Assembly: GCA_034505235.1 (NCBI GenBank)
Contig: JAPDQY010000003.1
Span: 22,504 to 86,503 of the forward strand
DNA: 64,000 nt
Source: Coneutiohabitans thermophilus
GTDB lineage: Bacteria > Zhuqueibacterota > Zhuqueibacteria > Zhuqueibacterales > Zhuqueibacteraceae
Direction of reading: 5' to 3'
The position numbers and the translations under genes are program-made. The number at the start of each line of letters is the position of its first letter. The stretch's first letter is position 1. Positions 60,060 to 64,000 of the stretch are shown piece by piece. The notes under the pieces were generated by a model. It searched no databases and was not told the DNA's origin. It worked only from the letters and a program-made list of their open reading frames with translations.

Positions 60060-61088
60060 ATGAATCAACTGCGTCGCGACCCGGTCACCGGCATTTGGAC
60101 CATCGTCATTCAAGATGGCGTGACCGTGGCGGATTTGAAACCGGATGTCCAGGCGGTGCGCACCGTCGCCGGCGAATCCTGCTCCTACTGCCAGGGCCAG
60201 GAACACGAAACCCCCGGCGAGATTTTCGCGGTGCGGTCGCCCGGGTCCAACCGCAACGAGCCCGGTTGGCGGGTGCGCGTCGTGCCCGAAAAGATGCCGG
60301 TGCTGCAAATCCACGGGGATCTCAACAACCGCGGTTTGGGCCTGTACGACATGTTTGATGGCATTGGCGCTCATGAAGTCATCATCGAAACCCCGGAACA
60401 CAACCGCCGCCTGGTGGATTTGCCCGAAAGCGCGGTCACCGAGGTGTTGAACACCTATAAAGACCGCATTCTCGATCTCAAAAAAGACGTGCGCTTCCGC
60501 TACGTGTTGTTGCACAAGAGCCTGCGCAGCGGCAATGATCCGCACTTCCGTCACGCCCACAGCAACATTCTCGCCACCCCCATCACGCCGCAACGGGTGC
60601 GCGAGGAATTCACCAATGCCCAGCAGTTCTTCAATCTCAAAGAGCGCTGCCTGTTTTGCGACATCATCCGCCAGGAACTGGAAGACAGCCAGCGCCTAGT
60701 CGCCGAAAACGGTGATTTCATCGCGCTTTGCCCGTTTGCCGGCCGCGCCCCTTTCGAGACCTGGATTTTGCCGCGGCGCCATGAGACCTTCTTCGAGGGG
60801 CAAGACCGGATGCCCGGCCTGGCCAAAATGTTGCTGGCCGTGCTCGGCCAGATGCGCACCCTGCTGGGTGATCCCAATTATGTGATGGAGATTCATTCCG
60901 GTCCAAACGTGAATGCCGGCAAGCAGCGGGGCTATTGGAAAACTGTGGAGCGCGATTTCCACTGGCATCTGGAGATCACCCCCCGCCTGCGCAGCTACAC
61001 CTCATTCGAGATGGGGTTCGGCTTTCCCGTCAATCCCATGCCGCCGGAGAAAGCGGCGGAACTCATGCGCCTCACCGTGGCTGCCTGA
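60060..61088 (+). CDS. GalT-like nucleotidyltransferase (HIT superfamily)
   Basis: A 342-residue protein begun at the ATG at 60060 behind GGAG. It has the GalT family layout: MNQLRRDPVTGIWTIV, the N-terminal zinc CSYCQGQE, the second CLFC, RHAHSNIL in the place of the catalytic HPHxQ-type triad, and the C-terminal GPNVNAGKQRGYW/FHWHLEITPRL block. GalT transfers UMP between UDP-glucose and galactose-1-phosphate. The motif change (HAHSN) and the lack of other Leloir genes leave room for a different sugar or nucleotide. About 290 gene-free bases precede it. Confidence 0.82.
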   Translation: MNQLRRDPVTGIWTIVIQDGVTVADLKPDVQAVRTVAGESCSYCQGQEHETPGEIFAVRSPGSNRNEPGWRVRVVPEKMPVLQIHGDLNNRGLGLYDMFDGIGAHEVIIETPEHNRRLVDLPESAVTEVLNTYKDRILDLKKDVRFRYVLLHKSLRSGNDPHFRHAHSNILATPITPQRVREEFTNAQQFFNLKERCLFCDIIRQELEDSQRLVAENGDFIALCPFAGRAPFETWILPRRHETFFEGQDRMPGLAKMLLAVLGQMRTLLGDPNYVMEIHSGPNVNAGKQRGYWKTVERDFHWHLEITPRLRSYTSFEMGFGFPVNPMPPEKAAELMRLTVAA

Positions 61089-61121
61089 AAGCCGCCGCTC
61101 CGCTCGCCGCACGCTCCCGCC

Positions 61122-62168
61122 ATGAAGCGCACCCACTCGCATTCGCGCCGGCCGAGGATGCCGGCCGCCCTGTTTGCGCTGTCGCTGGCCTCCGCCGCGG
61201 CCCCGCAGCCAGACAGCGCGGCAATCCCGCCGCCCTCCCTTCGCCTGCCATTTTGCTTCAGCCAGACAGGCTTTTTCGCGGGCAGCCGCGCCGCGGCAAC
61301 TCTGCAGCCGGCGCCCTTCTCTCCCCGCGCGCTGCGCAACAGCCCCGACAGTGTGCCGCCACCGGCGCACGCGCTGCCGCATTCCGTCTCGCGAAATCGC
61401 CTGCTGCTCGCCGGCGGCGCATTGGTGACGGCAAACTGGATCGTCTATCATCAACTCAATGAGGCCTGGTGGCGGGAGCAGCGCAGCGGCTTTCATTTCT
61501 ACAAAGGCTACCGCCGCACCCATGGCGCGTATGACCTGGGCTGGCATGACAGCTTCTACTATCATCTCGACAAAGCCTGCCATTTGCTCGCCGGTGTTTT
61601 CATGACGGAATCGCTGTTTGCAATCAATCGTTGGGTGGGATTCTCGCAGACCGGGGCGGAACGCTGGAGTGCCGTGGTGGCAACTGCGCTGCTGCTCGAA
61701 GTGGAAATTTATGATGGTTTCTTCGCCGAATGGGGCTTCAGCCTGGGGGACTTTCTCGCCAATGAGCTGGGCATTTTGTGGGCCACGGCCCAGCGACATT
61801 CGGCCGGGCTGCGTGCACTGCGTTTCAAAATCAGCTACGACCCATTCGCCCCCATCGAAGATGATTCCTGGATCAAAAGCTACAATGCCATGACTTTCTG
61901 GGTGAGTTTTCCAGTGCGCCCGTGGCTGCCCGCAGCCGCGCAGCGAGTGTGGCCGGGCTGGCTCCATCTCGCTGCCGGCTATGGCACCGACCGCCTGCGC
62001 CACGGCCGCTTGCAGGCCTATCTGGCGTTGGATGTCAACGGCGAGGTGCTGCTCAAATCACGCTCGCCCGCCCTGCTGCCGCTGCGACTGCTGCTGTCAT
62101 ACATTCATCTTCCTCTGCCGGCAGTGCAATTTCAACCGGCGCTGCGTTTGGTACCGCTGCAATTCTAA
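61122..62168 (+). CDS. DUF2279 (YfiM-like) exported or membrane protein
   Basis: A 348-residue protein. After a Pro/Ala-rich N-terminus there is a helix LLLAGGALVTANWIVYHQLNEAWW, then the DUF2279 core GYRRTHGAYDLGWHDSFYYHLDKACHLLAG and VVATALLLEVEIYDGFFAEWGFSLGDFLANELG. The remainder is a beta-rich tail. YfiM-type proteins are lipoprotein- or membrane-associated, with unknown role. The N-terminus has an uncertain signal sequence. Confidence 0.78.
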   Translation: MKRTHSHSRRPRMPAALFALSLASAAAPQPDSAAIPPPSLRLPFCFSQTGFFAGSRAAATLQPAPFSPRALRNSPDSVPPPAHALPHSVSRNRLLLAGGALVTANWIVYHQLNEAWWREQRSGFHFYKGYRRTHGAYDLGWHDSFYYHLDKACHLLAGVFMTESLFAINRWVGFSQTGAERWSAVVATALLLEVEIYDGFFAEWGFSLGDFLANELGILWATAQRHSAGLRALRFKISYDPFAPIEDDSWIKSYNAMTFWVSFPVRPWLPAAAQRVWPGWLHLAAGYGTDRLRHGRLQAYLALDVNGEVLLKSRSPALLPLRLLLSYIHLPLPAVQFQPALRLVPLQF

Positions 62169-62181
62169 TGCGGAGTCTGTG

Positions 62182-63393
62182 ATGCCCCTGCTGCAAAGTC
62201 CGATGGCGATCCTGGCCGTGTGTGCCGGCCTGTGTGCCCTGGTTTTTTGGACCAGCGTGCAACCCTGGGCGCGTCGTTTCTTCAGCATCGTGCCGGCAAT
62301 TCTCTTCGTTTACTTCCTGCCGACGCTGGCCACCACCTTCGGCCTGCTGCCCGCGGTCTCGCCGCTGTATGACTGGATGCGCGATTATCTGCTGCCCTTC
62401 AGCCTGTTCATTTTGATGATGACCGCCGACCTGCCGGCCATCATGAAAGTCGGTCCGCAAGCACTGGCCATGATGCTGTTCGGTTCGTTGGGTGTCATTC
62501 TCGGCGGCGTGCTGGCCTATGTCATTTTCGAAAAATGGCTGCCGCCCGAGACCTGGAAGGGCATGGCTGCGCTCGCCGGCAGTTGGATCGGTGGCAGCGG
62601 CAATTTCGCCGCCATCAAAGAAGCGGTAAGCGCACCCAACAGCATCATTGGCCCCATCATTGTCGTTGACACCATCGTGGCCTACAGTTGGATGGGCGTG
62701 CTGCTTTTTCTCGCCAACTACCAGCACCCCCTCGACCGGCTGCTGGGCGGCAGCTCGGAGGTGCTACAGGATCTCAACCGTCGCATGAAGGATTACCACG
62801 AGAGCCGGCAGCGCCCGCTGGCCGTGCCCGATCTGTTTTTGATTCTCGCCCTGGGCTTTGGCGGTGCCGTGCTCGGCCGCAGCCTGGCGGGCCAACTGCA
62901 CAGCCTGAGCCACGCGGCGTGGCAGCAAAACCTTCCGCTGATCGATTCGATTTTCACCGAATTCACCTGGCTGGTCATCATCATCTCGACCGCCGGCATT
63001 TTGCTTTCCTTCACGCCGCTGCGCCAGCTTGAAGCGGCCGGCGCCTCCAAGGTGGGATATGCTGCGCTTTATCTTTTCCTCACCTCGATCGGGGCCAAAG
63101 CCAGTCTGGCCGGCTTGCTGGCCGCGCCGGTGTTGCTGCTCGCCGGTGTGGTGTGGATCCTGTTTCACATTTTCGTCCTCTTTGCCGGTGCGCGGTTGAT
63201 CAGAGCGCCGATGTTTTTGGTGGCGATTGGCAGCCAAGCCAATATCGGCGGGCCGGCCAGCGCTCCCATCGTTGCCGCTGCCTACTACGAAGCCATGGCG
63301 CCGGCGGGCGTGCTCATGGGGGTGCTCGGCTATCTGCTGGGAAATTATGGCGGATTGTTGTGCGCGTTGCTGTTGCGCCTGTTAGCGGAATGA
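62182..63393 (+). CDS. DUF819 family multipass membrane protein
   Basis: A 403-residue protein from the ATG at 62182, with about ten to twelve transmembrane helices. DUF819 landmarks include LPFSLFILMMTADLPAI, LAGSWIGGSGNFAAIKEA near the middle, TIVAYSWMGVLLFLA, and GSQANIGGPASAPIVAAAYYEAMAPAGVLMGVLGY near the end. The family is related to sodium/solute or YjcL-type carriers, with unknown substrate. It lies 13 bases after the DUF2279 gene. Confidence 0.88.
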   Translation: MPLLQSPMAILAVCAGLCALVFWTSVQPWARRFFSIVPAILFVYFLPTLATTFGLLPAVSPLYDWMRDYLLPFSLFILMMTADLPAIMKVGPQALAMMLFGSLGVILGGVLAYVIFEKWLPPETWKGMAALAGSWIGGSGNFAAIKEAVSAPNSIIGPIIVVDTIVAYSWMGVLLFLANYQHPLDRLLGGSSEVLQDLNRRMKDYHESRQRPLAVPDLFLILALGFGGAVLGRSLAGQLHSLSHAAWQQNLPLIDSIFTEFTWLVIIISTAGILLSFTPLRQLEAAGASKVGYAALYLFLTSIGAKASLAGLLAAPVLLLAGVVWILFHIFVLFAGARLIRAPMFLVAIGSQANIGGPASAPIVAAAYYEAMAPAGVLMGVLGYLLGNYGGLLCALLLRLLAE

Positions 63394-63547
63394 GAAGGGA
63401 GACATGGCACCGCGGCGGCGGGTGCTTCACTGCAAGCGTTCGTTGCGATGTGCGCCACCGCTTCGGGTCGTTATCGCAGCCGCGACCCGTGCGGGGCCGC
63501 GTCCTGAAGAAATGGGCTGACGCAGACCCCGCAGCGGTCGGCACAGG

Positions 63548-64000
63548 TTACTGCAGCAACAGCAGTTTTTGCGAAGCCTGCCACTTGCCCGCGACCAGCC
63601 TGCAGAAATACACGCCGGTGGACACGGCAATGCCCTGTTCATCCCTGCCCTCCCAGCGGGCGCGATGAATGCCGGCGGGCAATTCACCCGTGAGCAAACG
63701 CTGCACACGCCGGCCGGCGGCGTCATAAACGGCCAAATCGACCGCGCTGGCTGCCGGCAGGTGAAAGGTGATCGTGGTGGCGGGATTGAAGGGATTGGGG
63801 TAATTGGGCAGCAAGGCAAAAGCAGCCGGTGGTGCCGCAGCAGTTGCGGATGCGCTCACGGCGGTGATGGCGAGGGCGGCGAGAAAATCGACCTTGCCGT
63901 GGCCCCACTTGTAATTCGGGACCGTGCCGGTGAAGTTATCGCGTCGTGCGCTGGCCGTCAGGGCGTTGCGAAGCTGCAGGGCATCGAGATTGGGGTTTCT
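63548..64000 (-). CDS. Subtilase (S8) C-terminus with FlgD-like sorting tail (5' end outside window)
   Basis: A 150-codon frame that enters from the right window edge and stops with TAA at 63548. The first part (ALTASARRDNFTG, then YKWGHGKVDFLAALA) is the end of a subtilisin-like peptidase domain. An Ala-rich linker and a type IX-style tail follow: YPNPFNPATTITFHLP, VDLAVYDAAGRRVQRLLTGELPAG, GVYFCRLVAG. This marks an exported protease anchored or released through that route. The catalytic triad lies outside the window. Confidence 0.85.
   Translation of the reverse strand, partial: RNPNLDALQLRNALTASARRDNFTGTVPNYKWGHGKVDFLAALAITAVSASATAAAPPAAFALLPNYPNPFNPATTITFHLPAASAVDLAVYDAAGRRVQRLLTGELPAGIHRARWEGRDEQGIAVSTGVYFCRLVAGKWQASQKLLLLQ

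Overview
The window is GC-rich bacterial chromosome with long, tightly packed genes. It looks like a member of the FCB superphylum, possibly a Calditrichota/KSB1-type lineage. Signs of this are type IX secretion-type (FlgD-like) C-terminal sorting tails, many signal-peptide proteins predicted to form outer-membrane beta-barrels, and a large MoxR/DUF58/VWA/DUF4159/DUF4175 envelope cluster. No rRNA, tRNA, CRISPR array or intact insertion sequence was seen. A 10-N scaffold gap lies at 44405-44414.

Layout. 1-9.6 kb, mostly minus strand: a radical-SAM protein of the spore-photoproduct-lyase family (cut by the window edge), an RsbU/RsbW-type phosphatase and anti-sigma kinase pair, an outer-membrane protein, DUF502, an FtsB-like protein, and a fusion resembling the two prenol kinases VTE5 and VTE6. 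9.6-14.9 kb: a repeat-bearing non-coding stretch, mazG, a GNAT acetyltransferase, and a frameshifted OLD-like ATPase/TOPRIM gene that may be a defence relic. 14.9-20 kb: secreted zinc-ribbon proteins, a TPR protein and a radical-SAM/SPASM-like enzyme. 20.3-22.5 kb: a PAP2 phosphatase, an ExeA-like AAA ATPase and an orphan sorting-tail fragment.

22.7-26.2 kb, plus strand: the most striking locus. It is a compact operon encoding, in order, a RING-like zinc-finger protein, an E1-like ThiF enzyme, a ubiquitin-like protein, an E2-like enzyme and a JAMM/Rpn11-like isopeptidase. Together these make a complete eukaryote-like ubiquitin conjugation and deconjugation set that includes a candidate E3. 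The ubiquitin-like protein carries an internal RGG followed by an eight-residue tail, so it looks like a precursor that the neighbouring protease would mature.

26.4-44.1 kb, minus strand: a GH130-like protein, then a gene train running from a TPR metallopeptidase through two DUF4159 proteins, MoxR, a lipoprotein, DUF58, BatA-like VWA, DUF4175 and VWA/glutamine-amidotransferase-like proteins to a caspase-fold protein without a visible catalytic cysteine. 44.3-47.8 kb: a gene broken by the scaffold gap behind a palindromic promoter, then an ECF sigma factor, its anti-sigma factor and a lipoprotein, with a divergent two-PDZ protein. 47.8-53.7 kb: PhzF, a GT39-type glycosyltransferase, an unusual amidase with a second, degenerate amidase domain, and an esterase. 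53.7-64 kb, plus strand: a candidate structured small RNA, a coiled-coil lipoprotein, a LysM protein, then phoH, pgpH-like and ybeY in conserved order, galT-like, DUF2279, DUF819, and a final minus-strand subtilase fragment with a sorting tail.
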